From: Bacteroidales bacterium
Lineage (GTDB): Bacteria; Bacteroidota; Bacteroidia; Bacteroidales; Muribaculaceae
Assembly: GCA_015061055.1 (NCBI GenBank)
Contig: SUXH01000024.1
Location: 1-38,029, forward strand
Direction of reading: 5' to 3'
Length of the DNA: 38,029 nt
How positions within the stretch are numbered: the stretch's first letter is position 1; every line of letters begins with the position of its first letter. The position numbers were made by a program, and so were the translations under genes. The notes below the pieces were generated by a model, which was given only the letters and a program-made list of their open reading frames with translations, had not been told where the DNA came from and did not search any database. Positions 25,030 to 33,077 of the stretch are shown here, piece by piece.

Positions 25030-25908
25030 TTATTTTTCTATTCCGAGTTGTTCGATGCGCTCTTTTACTTTATTCATCAACCACATTGGAGTGGACGTTG
25101 CTCCACATATTCCTATGCACTCTTTGCCTATTAACCAATCGGGGCAAAGCTCGTCTTCGCTTGAGATGAGGTGTGAATTTGGGTTTGCGTCAAGGCATTC
25201 GGCAAATAATATTTTTCCATTACTGCTTTTCTTTCCACTCACAAAGATTATCAGTTCGTGTGCTGTAGCAAATTCCCGTATTTTGTCGATACGATTGGCT
25301 ACTTGACGGCAAATTGTATCATAGCTTTCAAAAATGTGCTTACTGTTGTTTCGAGCAGCTATTTTTTTTACAATATCTTGAAATCCTTGTAGCGACTTGG
25401 TGGTTTGCGAATAGAGGTAAATATCACGATTGAAGTTGATATTGTCGATATCGTTGTAGTCTTGAATAACTATTGCTTCACCATTGGTTTGTCCCACAAG
25501 CCCATTCACTTCGGCGTGTCCGTTCTTGCCGTAAATTACGATTTGCGGACTTTGATTATCATTGCGTTTCGATATATAAGTGTCGCTGATGCGTCGTTGA
25601 AGTTGCAGCACCACAGGACAGGTGGCATCGATTATTTCGATGTTGTTTTGTCGGGCTATTTCGTAGGTTTCGGGAGGCTCGCCATGTGCTCGAAGCAACA
25701 CTTTCACGTCGTGCAAGTTGCGTAGTTGTGCGTGAGTGATAGTTTCGAGTCCTTTGCTTTCAAGTCGTTCTACCTCATTGGAATTGTGTACAATATCGCC
25801 GAGGCAATAGAGGTGCCCGCTTTTGTCAAGCTCTTCTTCGGCTTTGCGAATGGCAGTTACCACTCCGAAACAAAATCCTGAACCTTTGTCGATTTCAACG
25901 ATAGCCAT
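25030..25908 (-). CDS. ispH: 4-hydroxy-3-methylbut-2-enyl diphosphate reductase
   Basis: The last step of the MEP isoprenoid pathway, producing IPP and DMAPP with an iron-sulfur cluster. Conserved pieces are GSGFCFGVVTAIRKAE (cluster Cys), RAHGEPPETYE, DATCPVV (Cys), YGKNGHAEVNGL, DTICRQVANR (Cys) and CGATSTPMWLMNKV near the C-terminus. Length 292 is normal. It lies between cmk (29 bases upstream) and the esterase (21 bases downstream) in one operon. Confidence 0.95.
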   Translation of the reverse strand: MAIVEIDKGSGFCFGVVTAIRKAEEELDKSGHLYCLGDIVHNSNEVERLESKGLETITHAQLRNLHDVKVLLRAHGEPPETYEIARQNNIEIIDATCPVVLQLQRRISDTYISKRNDNQSPQIVIYGKNGHAEVNGLVGQTNGEAIVIQDYNDIDNINFNRDIYLYSQTTKSLQGFQDIVKKIAARNNSKHIFESYDTICRQVANRIDKIREFATAHELIIFVSGKKSSNGKILFAECLDANPNSHLISSEDELCPDWLIGKECIGICGATSTPMWLMNKVKERIEQLGIEK

Positions 25909-25937
25909 AAAGGAGGAGATTAATTAATAACTTGTTA

Positions 25938-26639
25938 TTATTGTTGTGAAACGATTGAGTGGTAGAGGTCGAGAAGCCATTGGTTTTGCTCGTCGCGTGT
26001 CATCTTTGAGTTGTCGAGCGAGATAGCATCTTCAGCCTTGCGTAATGGGCTTTCTTCGCGTGTCTGGTCGAGGTGGTCGCGATGTTTTACATTCTCAAGA
26101 ACCTCTTCATAGGTGGTGCTGGTGTCACCCTTGGCGCGAAGTTCGTCGAAACGGCGTTGTGCACGAGTTTCTGCCGGTGCATCTACATAAACCTTCATTT
26201 CAGCCTTAGGGAACACCACTGTGCCAATGTCGCGTCCGTCCATTACGATGCCTTTACTTTCGCCCATCTTTTGTTGTAAATTTACAAGAGCGCGACGCAC
26301 AAAAGGAATAGCAGCTACTATGCTCACTTTGTTTGATACTCGCATATCGCGTATTTCGTGTTCAACGTTTTCTCCATTTAGCATAGTGAGTGAGGCTCCG
26401 GTAGCAGGGTCTACACTGAAAGACACTTCAATGCTTGGCATCACCTTTTCGAGTGTTTCGGTGTTGACTGTATCTCCATCTATTAGATTGTTGTTGAGAC
26501 AATATAGTGTTACGGCACGATACATAGCACCGGTGTCAATGTATGCATATCCAATGTTTTTGGCGAGTACTTTAGCCATTGTGCTTTTGCCCGATGACGA
26601 GAATCCATCGATTGCTATAGTGATAAGTTTCTTTTCCAT
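25938..26639 (-). CDS. cmk: Cytidylate kinase
   Basis: Phosphorylates CMP/dCMP with ATP. The P-loop GFSSSGKST follows the start, then YIDTGAMYRAVTLYC, MDGRDIGTVVFPKAEMKVYV and RDHLDQTREESPLRKAEDAI, all cmk signatures. I begin at the Met of MEKKLITIAIDG (26639), giving 233 residues, the family length. An open frame reaches back to 26717, but its extra 26 residues overlap the promoter-like TATCTTTG on this strand (26658-26665). Confidence 0.95.
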   Translation of the reverse strand: MEKKLITIAIDGFSSSGKSTMAKVLAKNIGYAYIDTGAMYRAVTLYCLNNNLIDGDTVNTETLEKVMPSIEVSFSVDPATGASLTMLNGENVEHEIRDMRVSNKVSIVAAIPFVRRALVNLQQKMGESKGIVMDGRDIGTVVFPKAEMKVYVDAPAETRAQRRFDELRAKGDTSTTYEEVLENVKHRDHLDQTREESPLRKAEDAISLDNSKMTRDEQNQWLLDLYHSIVSQQ

Positions 26640-26657
26640 AATAAATAAATCTTTCCA

Positions 26658-26665
26658 CAAAGATA
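26658..26665 (-). promoter_or_regulatory. Candidate -7 box for the cmk-ispH-esterase operon
   Basis: TATCTTTG on the minus strand matches TAnnTTTG, 18 bases ahead of the cmk ATG. No clear -33 element sits at the right distance. Confidence 0.45.
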
Positions 26666-26781
26666 AACAAAAGAAATGAAAGATAGATGAAGTTGTAATT
26701 ATCTTGATATTAAACATTATAAAAACATTTTAAGATGGAGTTTTTTGATGATTATGTTGTAAAACATATAGATTTATTTGG

Positions 26782-26801
26782 ATATATATATATATATATA
26801 T
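26782..26801. repeat. (AT)10 dinucleotide tract
   Basis: Twenty bases of strict AT alternation in the 204-base divergent gap between cmk and the five-gene GTPase operon. The gap is otherwise AT-rich, and no perfect promoter toward 26844 was found; TTTATTTG at 26773-26780 is one mismatch from a -7 box. Confidence 0.8.
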
Positions 26802-26843
26802 TCGCGCAATTTTAATATAAATTATGATTAAACAATATTAATT

Positions 26844-27899
26844 ATGAATGAAAACAAATTTTTGAAAATTTTTTCAATGTTAGCATTTTTAGCATTTGCG
26901 GCAGTTAGTTGCTGGGCTACAGCAGAATCATTACACTTATTACTTCCAACAATTCCTTTAGTTTTATGTTGGGTGGTAACAGTTGGGTTCTTTTTTATTG
27001 CATCTTGGGGAACCAAGATGATAGTTGATAGCCTAAATCAAGAAATCTTCATGGAAAAGAGAGGACTTCATCTTATTGGTGGTATTATCTTGACTATTGT
27101 ATTTTGGTTGTTATGTAGTATGCCAACTAACACACATACATTCTTTTTTCGCAGTGTTATAGATAATAAAGTTAGTCAAGATATCACAATGACCAAAAAT
27201 TATTTAAATCAAATTAAAAAAAATGAAGTTACTGAAACGAAAATAAAGTTAAAGTGTACTGAATTACGTAATCAAGTAGAATTAAAATTAGGTGAATTAA
27301 TAGAAGAACTAAAAAATCCAGCGAATCCAGGAAATGGACCAAAAGTTAAAGCTATTTTAGATAAACTAGCGAATCTTCTAGGAGTTGTGGAAATAGAACA
27401 ATTATCTTCGAGGGGCTCTACAGTTCAAGAAAGAGACAAACTGTGTTTAGCATATAGATCTAAAATTCTACATTTGTTAGAGAATAGAATCATTGTTTTA
27501 ATTAAAGAAATGACTCCTCCCAATAATGATTATATGAAACACGCGGAGAATGATTATAAAAATTTAGAACTTGTAGAAAAATACATTGATGAAAAGACTC
27601 TTGATTTAACAAACGCAGAAGACGTTAACACTGTTTGTGAACAATTAAATAAAGGATATGCAACGATAAAGTCATATGCTCAATTTGTAGATTTCAAAAA
27701 CGAATTAGATAAAGAACAATATACTGCACAAAATCCTGTTACGAAAGTGAAGCGTATGATTAGTGTGTTTGATGTATGGAGTGATTTCCTAAAAGGAGAA
27801 TATGCAGGTCACGGATTTTTCTTTTGGGTTATGATTTCGATATTGGTAGATATTGCAGCTTTCATATTCTTTGATATCGCATTTAAAAAGAGAAATTAA
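26844..27899 (+). CDS. Four-TM membrane protein with large extracytoplasmic helical domain (GTPase operon gene 1)
   Basis: Not a family I recognise. Predicted TM helices lie at about 8-27, 33-56, 74-92 and 325-346. Positive charges near the N-terminus, in the 57-73 loop and at the C-terminal KKRN favour both ends inside, which puts residues 93-324 outside the inner membrane. That domain is charged and helical (EVTETKIKLKCTELRNQVEL ... LLENRIIVLIKEM), with coiled-coil character. First gene of a packed AT-rich operon; the GTPase ATG follows 33 bases after its stop. A role as the membrane receptor or scaffold for the GTPase is inference from context. Confidence 0.75.
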   Translation: MNENKFLKIFSMLAFLAFAAVSCWATAESLHLLLPTIPLVLCWVVTVGFFFIASWGTKMIVDSLNQEIFMEKRGLHLIGGIILTIVFWLLCSMPTNTHTFFFRSVIDNKVSQDITMTKNYLNQIKKNEVTETKIKLKCTELRNQVELKLGELIEELKNPANPGNGPKVKAILDKLANLLGVVEIEQLSSRGSTVQERDKLCLAYRSKILHLLENRIIVLIKEMTPPNNDYMKHAENDYKNLELVEKYIDEKTLDLTNAEDVNTVCEQLNKGYATIKSYAQFVDFKNELDKEQYTAQNPVTKVKRMISVFDVWSDFLKGEYAGHGFFFWVMISILVDIAAFIFFDIAFKKRN

Positions 27900-27932
27900 T
27901 AAAGTAATGTTTAATATTTAAAATATAAAAAT

Positions 27933-28871
27933 ATGCCATTAGATAATACTAATGTGACAACTATTGTCACAAATGACAATGTAGATCAAGTCGATGATAT
28001 AACAACAGCTGTTGATGCTACAATGATATCATCAGATAATAAAACCAAGAAAGCTAAAGGGTTAAGTGTAGCAGAATTGCAAGATCCGAATAATATAGAA
28101 GTATCAATTATAGATAGTGAAGCACCTCTTGTTGTTTTGTTTGGACCTCCAAGTTGTGGAAAAACAATGACATTGGTTAGAATGACACGTTATTTAAGAG
28201 ATGTACTTGGTTATACGGTGTCACCTATAAAATCCTTCAGACCATCTTATGATGAAAATTATAGGGATATTTGTGAGAATTACACATCTTTGGTAAATAG
28301 TAATAATGCTGCAGAGAGTACAGATAAGATAAGTTTTATGCTTGTTGCTGTTATCAAGGAAGGCAGAACAATATGTCAGATACTTGAAGCTCCCGGTGAA
28401 TACTATTTTAACCCAGAAGATCCAAATGCTCAATATCCTACTTACGTTAATAAAATTATTAATGGAAGTAATCGAAAAATATGGTGTATGATGGTAGAGC
28501 CTGATTGGGAAGATCAAGAAGATAGAAGAAATTATTCAAATCGCATTGCTAAGCTGAAGCCAAGAATGAAAGTGAAGGATAAAGTGGTATTTATTTTTAA
28601 TAAAATAGATTTGACACCATTTGTTATTTCTCCTGGTAATGTAAAAATGAATCTTGCAATCAAGAGTGTTAAAGATATGTATCCGGGAATTTTTACTCCA
28701 TTTCAAAATGTAAATCCAATAACCAGTATATGGAGATCATATAATTGTGATTTTGTACCATTTCAAACAGGCGATTACACGCCATCTACAACCGGATTAA
28801 AGTTTGACCAAGGTCCAGATGAATATTGTAATAAACTTTGGAATGTGTTATTGAGTAAAATAAGAGGGTAG
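27933..28871 (+). CDS. TRAFAC-like P-loop GTPase (GTPase operon gene 2)
   Basis: Walker A GPPSCGKT at 71-78 follows a hydrophobic strand (LVVLF). The switch-II-like segment is ICQILEAPGEYYF (152-156 EAPGE, in place of DxxG). The base-recognition motif is FIFNKID (NKID at 223-226), which argues for GTP rather than ATP. Residues 1-60 are a Thr/Asn/Asp-rich, probably flexible tail, and there is no TM segment, so it is cytosolic. The layout resembles GTPases placed at the centre of prokaryotic conflict or signalling cassettes, but no named family is certain. The next ORF begins 5 bases downstream. Confidence 0.8.
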   Translation: MPLDNTNVTTIVTNDNVDQVDDITTAVDATMISSDNKTKKAKGLSVAELQDPNNIEVSIIDSEAPLVVLFGPPSCGKTMTLVRMTRYLRDVLGYTVSPIKSFRPSYDENYRDICENYTSLVNSNNAAESTDKISFMLVAVIKEGRTICQILEAPGEYYFNPEDPNAQYPTYVNKIINGSNRKIWCMMVEPDWEDQEDRRNYSNRIAKLKPRMKVKDKVVFIFNKIDLTPFVISPGNVKMNLAIKSVKDMYPGIFTPFQNVNPITSIWRSYNCDFVPFQTGDYTPSTTGLKFDQGPDEYCNKLWNVLLSKIRG

Positions 28872-28876
28872 GCAGT

Positions 28877-30307
28877 ATGAATATAAAATTTACATTGTTT
28901 GTTCACGGGGTTCCTAAAGGACAAAAAATCTGGGGACCAAGTGAACAAGATAGAGATTATATAGGTTTATCTTATGGTAAGTATAAAGATAAACCAAATA
29001 AAGTGTTATCTGTTGAGATTAACGGAGAGAATAGTTATTATACATATTTTGTAGGGCAGAATGTGCTTGCTAAAGATGGTAGAGCTGGGTCATATTTTGC
29101 TCTTACATTACGTATAAATAGATATTATGCTGATGTAAAGAATATATATAATCTCTTGGATGCCGCTTATAATAAATATATCCTGAATAAGATTTTAAAA
29201 TACAATGGGGTTGTATCAAGTTATCTTATTGAAGATTTTATTCAAGTGAATGATTATTTGTTGGGCTTGGAGAAAGAAATAGTAAATTATTTAAATCAAT
29301 TTTCTTCAAATACGGATTTATTACCACTAAGTGGATTCCCAAAGCAGGTGAAATCAGTTGAAGAAATATGTTTGTTTGATTGTGATAGTGGCAAGATAAC
29401 TCAGTTGATAAAAACTTCTGGAGCTATAATGATTTCTCCGGATTATCCTTCTATAACTCTAAAGTCTATAATGAAGAAAAAGGATGATGAAATTCAGAAA
29501 GTTAAAGAAGATGGGCAGAATGCGATGAAAGAAATTCGAGCTGAGTATTCTATAGCTGAAAAGAATATTACCACCCTTAAAAAGGAGTTGGAGATAGAGA
29601 AAGAAAAAGCTGATGGTTTAAGGAAGTCGTTAGAAAATAGTAATAAGAGAGTTCTCGATTTAGAGAAGTTAAATCGAAGTGGGAAACAGCTTCAAGATGA
29701 ATTAAAAAAGAAAAATGACAAGCTTGGTAAGGTTGAGCAGGTATTACCTAAGATTTCCACAGCGGTCAAAGAATTGAGTTCGGCATTTGATGGTAATGTT
29801 GTAAGAGGTGATGATTATGATACAAAACCCCAAATAAAACCACAACCACGTAAAATAAAGGTGAATTCATTTGTGTCATTTTCAGTATCTCTTTTGAATA
29901 CAATATTGCTATTGCTTATTTTTATTGTGTCAATGATTTTATTACCCAAAAGCTGTACTGATAGGAATAATCAAGCATTAGCTGATTCTCAAAATGAAAT
30001 TCAGTCTTTAAAATCAGAATTAGCGAATAAAAAACAAGAACTCAATAAGTTGAAAGAATTCTCAGAGAAGATATTTAAGGGGGCTCGTATTGATGTAGAA
30101 AAATTTTCAAACGAAAAAAAATATCTTAAAAAAGGAGAAGAATCAAATATATCTCTTTTGGAAATTGGCGGATCATTTACTGTAGATCCTGGCTTGACTA
30201 TAACAGAAAAAGGATTAGTAAGAGCAGGAACAGAAAAGGGTACTTATAAGATTTATTACCAAGTTGGAGATAGTGTTGTGAAGTCAAGAGAAATTGAAGT
30301 GAAATAG
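28877..30307 (+). CDS. Single-pass coiled-coil protein with cytosolic N-terminal domain (GTPase operon gene 3)
   Basis: Family not recognised. Order of parts: a soluble alpha/beta domain at 1-195 (FTLFVHGVPKGQKIW ... GQNVLAKDGRAGSYFALTLRIN), a coiled coil at about 200-290, a linker with KPQIKPQPRK, one TM helix at about 332-356, a second coiled coil at about 360-400, and a small beta-rich domain at 403-476 (SFTVDPGLTITEKGLVRAGT), Ig- or BIG-like in look. Basic residues before the TM place the N-terminus inside. The protein encoded at 30849-32063 has the same layout. It may bind or regulate the GTPase, as N-terminal domains of GTPase-associated proteins do elsewhere; this is inference. Confidence 0.75.
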   Translation: MNIKFTLFVHGVPKGQKIWGPSEQDRDYIGLSYGKYKDKPNKVLSVEINGENSYYTYFVGQNVLAKDGRAGSYFALTLRINRYYADVKNIYNLLDAAYNKYILNKILKYNGVVSSYLIEDFIQVNDYLLGLEKEIVNYLNQFSSNTDLLPLSGFPKQVKSVEEICLFDCDSGKITQLIKTSGAIMISPDYPSITLKSIMKKKDDEIQKVKEDGQNAMKEIRAEYSIAEKNITTLKKELEIEKEKADGLRKSLENSNKRVLDLEKLNRSGKQLQDELKKKNDKLGKVEQVLPKISTAVKELSSAFDGNVVRGDDYDTKPQIKPQPRKIKVNSFVSFSVSLLNTILLLLIFIVSMILLPKSCTDRNNQALADSQNEIQSLKSELANKKQELNKLKEFSEKIFKGARIDVEKFSNEKKYLKKGEESNISLLEIGGSFTVDPGLTITEKGLVRAGTEKGTYKIYYQVGDSVVKSREIEVK

Positions 30308-30310
30308 AAA

Positions 30311-30847
30311 ATGAGACAAATATTATTAATATTAATAGGGGTTTTATTCTTGTTTTCTTGTGAAAACAAGAAAGCAAAACCTGTTTTTTATGATACAAGT
30401 GATTCTGAATTGACATCGATGGATTTAGATGTCAATTATTATAGTTCGGGTGATGTTGTGTCAGTACCTTTTCGAGAAGAAGGAGGTATAAAATTTGTAA
30501 ATGTTAGTGTTAATGGAGTTGGGCTTGAGATGATTTTTGATACAGGCTGTTCAAGTACTTTAATTTCATTAGCTGAGGCTGAATACTTGGCAAAAAAGGG
30601 ATTGCTTACAAAAGAGGACTATCTGGGAAATGTTCAATCATATATTGCTGATGGTAGTGTTAGCGAAAATATGAAATTCAATCTTAAGGAAGTTGTGATT
30701 GATGGTAAGATTTTATGTAGGGATGTGGTAGCTACAGTATCGGCTAATAATAATGCTCCTTTGCTTCTTGGAAATGAAGTCTTAAATAGAACAGCATCAT
30801 ATACAATAGACAATGAAAATAAAAGTATAATATTTAAGTTGAAATAA
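30311..30847 (+). CDS. Retropepsin-like aspartic protease lipoprotein (GTPase operon gene 4)
   Basis: A lipoprotein signal ends at FLFSC (Cys 17). The protease domain shows VSVNGVGLEMIFDTGCSSTL with the catalytic DTG at 77-79 and a closing LLLGNEVLNRTASYTID flap/strand, the single-domain clan-AA pattern that works as a dimer. Residues 178 in all. It is separated from gene 3 by 3 bases and from gene 5 by 1 base, so it belongs to the operon. Lipidation would place it on the outer side of the inner membrane or in the outer membrane, the same compartment as the C-terminal domains of genes 3 and 5, which are plausible substrates. Confidence 0.82.
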   Translation: MRQILLILIGVLFLFSCENKKAKPVFYDTSDSELTSMDLDVNYYSSGDVVSVPFREEGGIKFVNVSVNGVGLEMIFDTGCSSTLISLAEAEYLAKKGLLTKEDYLGNVQSYIADGSVSENMKFNLKEVVIDGKILCRDVVATVSANNNAPLLLGNEVLNRTASYTIDNENKSIIFKLK

Positions 30848-30848
30848 T

Positions 30849-32063
30849 ATGAATGTTTCAATTTATATATTTGGTGAATTTGAAAATGGATATAATCAAT
30901 ATCCAGATGATGTAACGTCAAGAGTGTTTCGTACATTTTACAATAATAGTACGAGTATAGGTCAAATATGTATTCATAGAGATGGAAACTTAATGTATTA
31001 TGGTTATATTCGAAAATTAGAATATAACCGCTATATAGGCTTATGTATAGTACTGAATGATACGATGTTGACTAAATTTGACAATTTATTTTCAATGTTT
31101 GAAGATGTAATTACATATTTAGTAACCAATGGATATTTAATTCAATTTAATGAACAAGGAGAAGTTGTAACGAATGTAGAAAAGTTATATCTTGATAAAT
31201 CTAAAATAGACAATGTAGAAAATGAGATAAGGAATAGACTTGAGCATTTAGATATATTCTCAACTAAACTTCCTCCTATAGATTTTGCCGTTTCAAAAGA
31301 TTCTATTAAGCAGTTTTCAATTGATGATGCTGATGCTGAAATAGTAAAAGCGGGATATACTTATGGTTATACTATAATCTGTAAAGAGAAAGGAAATAAT
31401 ACGCCTCTATTTAATAGTTATAAAGGAGTATTGGTAAGGGTTAATAATGAGAAAAAAGAAATAGAGAGAAAATATCAAGAACTTAAAGATGAATACGAAA
31501 ATACTTTAAAGCAGAAGAAGCAGTATAAAGTTGTTGCGATGCTAACTATAGTCCTCTTATTGTGTTGTTTTGGTTTATATGCTGTTTTCGACAATTTAAG
31601 TACGACAAAGCAAGATTTGTTTGAAGCTCAGGAACTTATAAGTAGTCAGAATGATAGCATATCAGATAATAAATTAAAAATTAATCAATTAGAATCCAAA
31701 ATTGATACTTTAAAATATAGGTACAGAGAAGAAAAAGCAGAAAAAAATAAATTACAAAGTGAATTAGATACAATAAATAATAAAATAGGTAGGCGGCAAT
31801 CTTGTGTAATCACAAGTTCTTCATTTAATTTTAGTACAGGATATTATTCGTTTACTGTGTTTGGGTTAAAGGAAGAAGCGGTTTCATTTACTGTGAGAGC
31901 TTATGGATCAGATGGTAAGGTCTATGAAAGTACTGATAGTAGGTATGTTTATAAAGGAGAGAATTCATTTTCAATATATTTAAGCAACAGATTAAATAAC
32001 TCTAAGTGGTATTCTTTTGTGGTTTTTAAGGATAATGTAATTATAGGTGGAGGTCGTCATTAA
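30849..32063 (+). CDS. Single-pass coiled-coil protein, second of the pair (GTPase operon gene 5)
   Basis: Order of parts: N-terminal domain 1-200 (VSIYIFGEFENGYNQYPDD ... GNLMYYGYIRKLEYNRYIGL), coiled coil about 195-225, TM helix about 226-247 (YKVVAMLTIVLLLCCFGLYA), coiled coil 250-315, beta-rich C-terminus 318-404. N-terminal domains of this kind recur in Bacteroidales proteins of unknown function as far as I recall. The strand pattern RYIGLCIVLND resembles GSYFALTLRIN in gene 3, each followed by an amphipathic helix, which suggests a common fold. Last gene of the operon; a terminator hairpin follows at 32095. Confidence 0.75.
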   Translation: MNVSIYIFGEFENGYNQYPDDVTSRVFRTFYNNSTSIGQICIHRDGNLMYYGYIRKLEYNRYIGLCIVLNDTMLTKFDNLFSMFEDVITYLVTNGYLIQFNEQGEVVTNVEKLYLDKSKIDNVENEIRNRLEHLDIFSTKLPPIDFAVSKDSIKQFSIDDADAEIVKAGYTYGYTIICKEKGNNTPLFNSYKGVLVRVNNEKKEIERKYQELKDEYENTLKQKKQYKVVAMLTIVLLLCCFGLYAVFDNLSTTKQDLFEAQELISSQNDSISDNKLKINQLESKIDTLKYRYREEKAEKNKLQSELDTINNKIGRRQSCVITSSSFNFSTGYYSFTVFGLKEEAVSFTVRAYGSDGKVYESTDSRYVYKGENSFSIYLSNRLNNSKWYSFVVFKDNVIIGGGRH

Positions 32064-32094
32064 AACTTTAAAATAAAAAAGAATTGGAATTTAG

Positions 32095-32117
32095 AGACTA
32101 TACTTTTAGTATGGTCT
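32095..32117 (+). terminator. Terminator of the five-gene GTPase operon
   Basis: AGACTATACT / AGTATGGTCT, a 10-bp stem with one G-U pair and a 3-base loop, followed by the T-rich TATTTTATTTAATTT. It starts 32 bases after the last stop. The octamer TATATTTG at 32141-32148 could serve as a -7 box for the next gene, though no good -33 element is present. Confidence 0.65.
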
Positions 32118-32211
32118 ATTTTATTTAATTTAATATGATATATATTTGATGGAATTTCTTAATTTTGTGGTATAATTTACTGAAATTTTGAAAATATTAA
32201 AAATTATTGTT

Positions 32212-33066
32212 ATGGGTAATAGGTTGATATTGTGTCTATTGGCACTTACATTGTGGAGTTGTTCGTCCGATAATGATGATATTGATGGATTTGTAGATCC
32301 TGTTATTTCGTTAGATACGGCTCCAAGTGAGTATAAAGGGTATGTGTATAAATATAATGACTTGGATTATGACTATCTGCTTTCTGTGGGGTTTGATGAA
32401 AGGTGTAAATATGCAACAGTTTATGAAGATACATTAAAGAAAATGACTACGGAGGCTCTTGCGCAATGTTGTTTGTTCTGGCCTGTGTGTGGGAATCATA
32501 TATTTTATCCTAATGGTTCTTTGAGTATTTATGACGGTTTTTTGATAAGTTTCGATAATTGCAATGTATTACAGGAATTGGCAAAAAGAGATCAAGGTGC
32601 AATTGCGTTATTGAAATTATATATGTACTTGAAGTATGGTAATTCGGAGTACAAACACAATTGGTATGAATCTGACATAGCGAAACTTAATGATAAAATA
32701 AGACATAAGCAACATTTGGAAATGCTGTTTATTACCGAATATTTTACCCCCAATTTGAGTAAAGATATGCTTGTGATGTTGGCAGAGAGGGGAGAAGAAT
32801 TGTTGTTGAAAGGTGTTGATGAAAATGGTAGAATTCATTGGTTGGATGCGCAATATACATATATGTTGTGGCAACGAATTCTGCTTTGTTATGATAAATT
32901 TACTCATCTTCTTAGCGATGAAGAGAAAGTTATTTTTACTCAAAATATAGAGGATTTTGGATTAGATAAATATAAGGAAGGTTTGGACCAGACCTATGAA
33001 TATAGAACGATAATCTCGAAAAAAGTGAGATTGATGTATGAAAATTACAATAAAGATAAGCTGTAA
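32212..33066 (+). CDS. Helical lipoprotein of unknown function
   Basis: The signal ends at LTLWSC followed by SSDNDD, an acidic +2 region typical of Bacteroidales surface lipoproteins. I start at ATG 32212 (284 residues) because it puts the hydrophobic core at once after the start; an in-frame TTG at 32188 adds eight unneeded residues. The segment KKMTTEALAQCCLFWPVCGN followed by a YDGF...ELAKRD pattern resembles a recurrent helical module in uncharacterised Bacteroidales lipoproteins. No catalytic motif is seen. It lies 11 bases before the receiver/ATP-grasp gene, so it may be co-transcribed with it. Confidence 0.7.
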   Translation: MGNRLILCLLALTLWSCSSDNDDIDGFVDPVISLDTAPSEYKGYVYKYNDLDYDYLLSVGFDERCKYATVYEDTLKKMTTEALAQCCLFWPVCGNHIFYPNGSLSIYDGFLISFDNCNVLQELAKRDQGAIALLKLYMYLKYGNSEYKHNWYESDIAKLNDKIRHKQHLEMLFITEYFTPNLSKDMLVMLAERGEELLLKGVDENGRIHWLDAQYTYMLWQRILLCYDKFTHLLSDEEKVIFTQNIEDFGLDKYKEGLDQTYEYRTIISKKVRLMYENYNKDKL

Positions 33067-33077
33067 TCGAATTAATT

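Noticed and set aside
26640-26717. N-terminal extension of cmk to 26717
   Set aside because: The extra residues do not match the kinase family and cover the likely promoter box.
26782-26801. (AT)10 tract as a replication origin
   Set aside because: No iterons, DnaA-box cluster or replication genes are nearby; simple repeats of this kind occur in AT-rich gaps.
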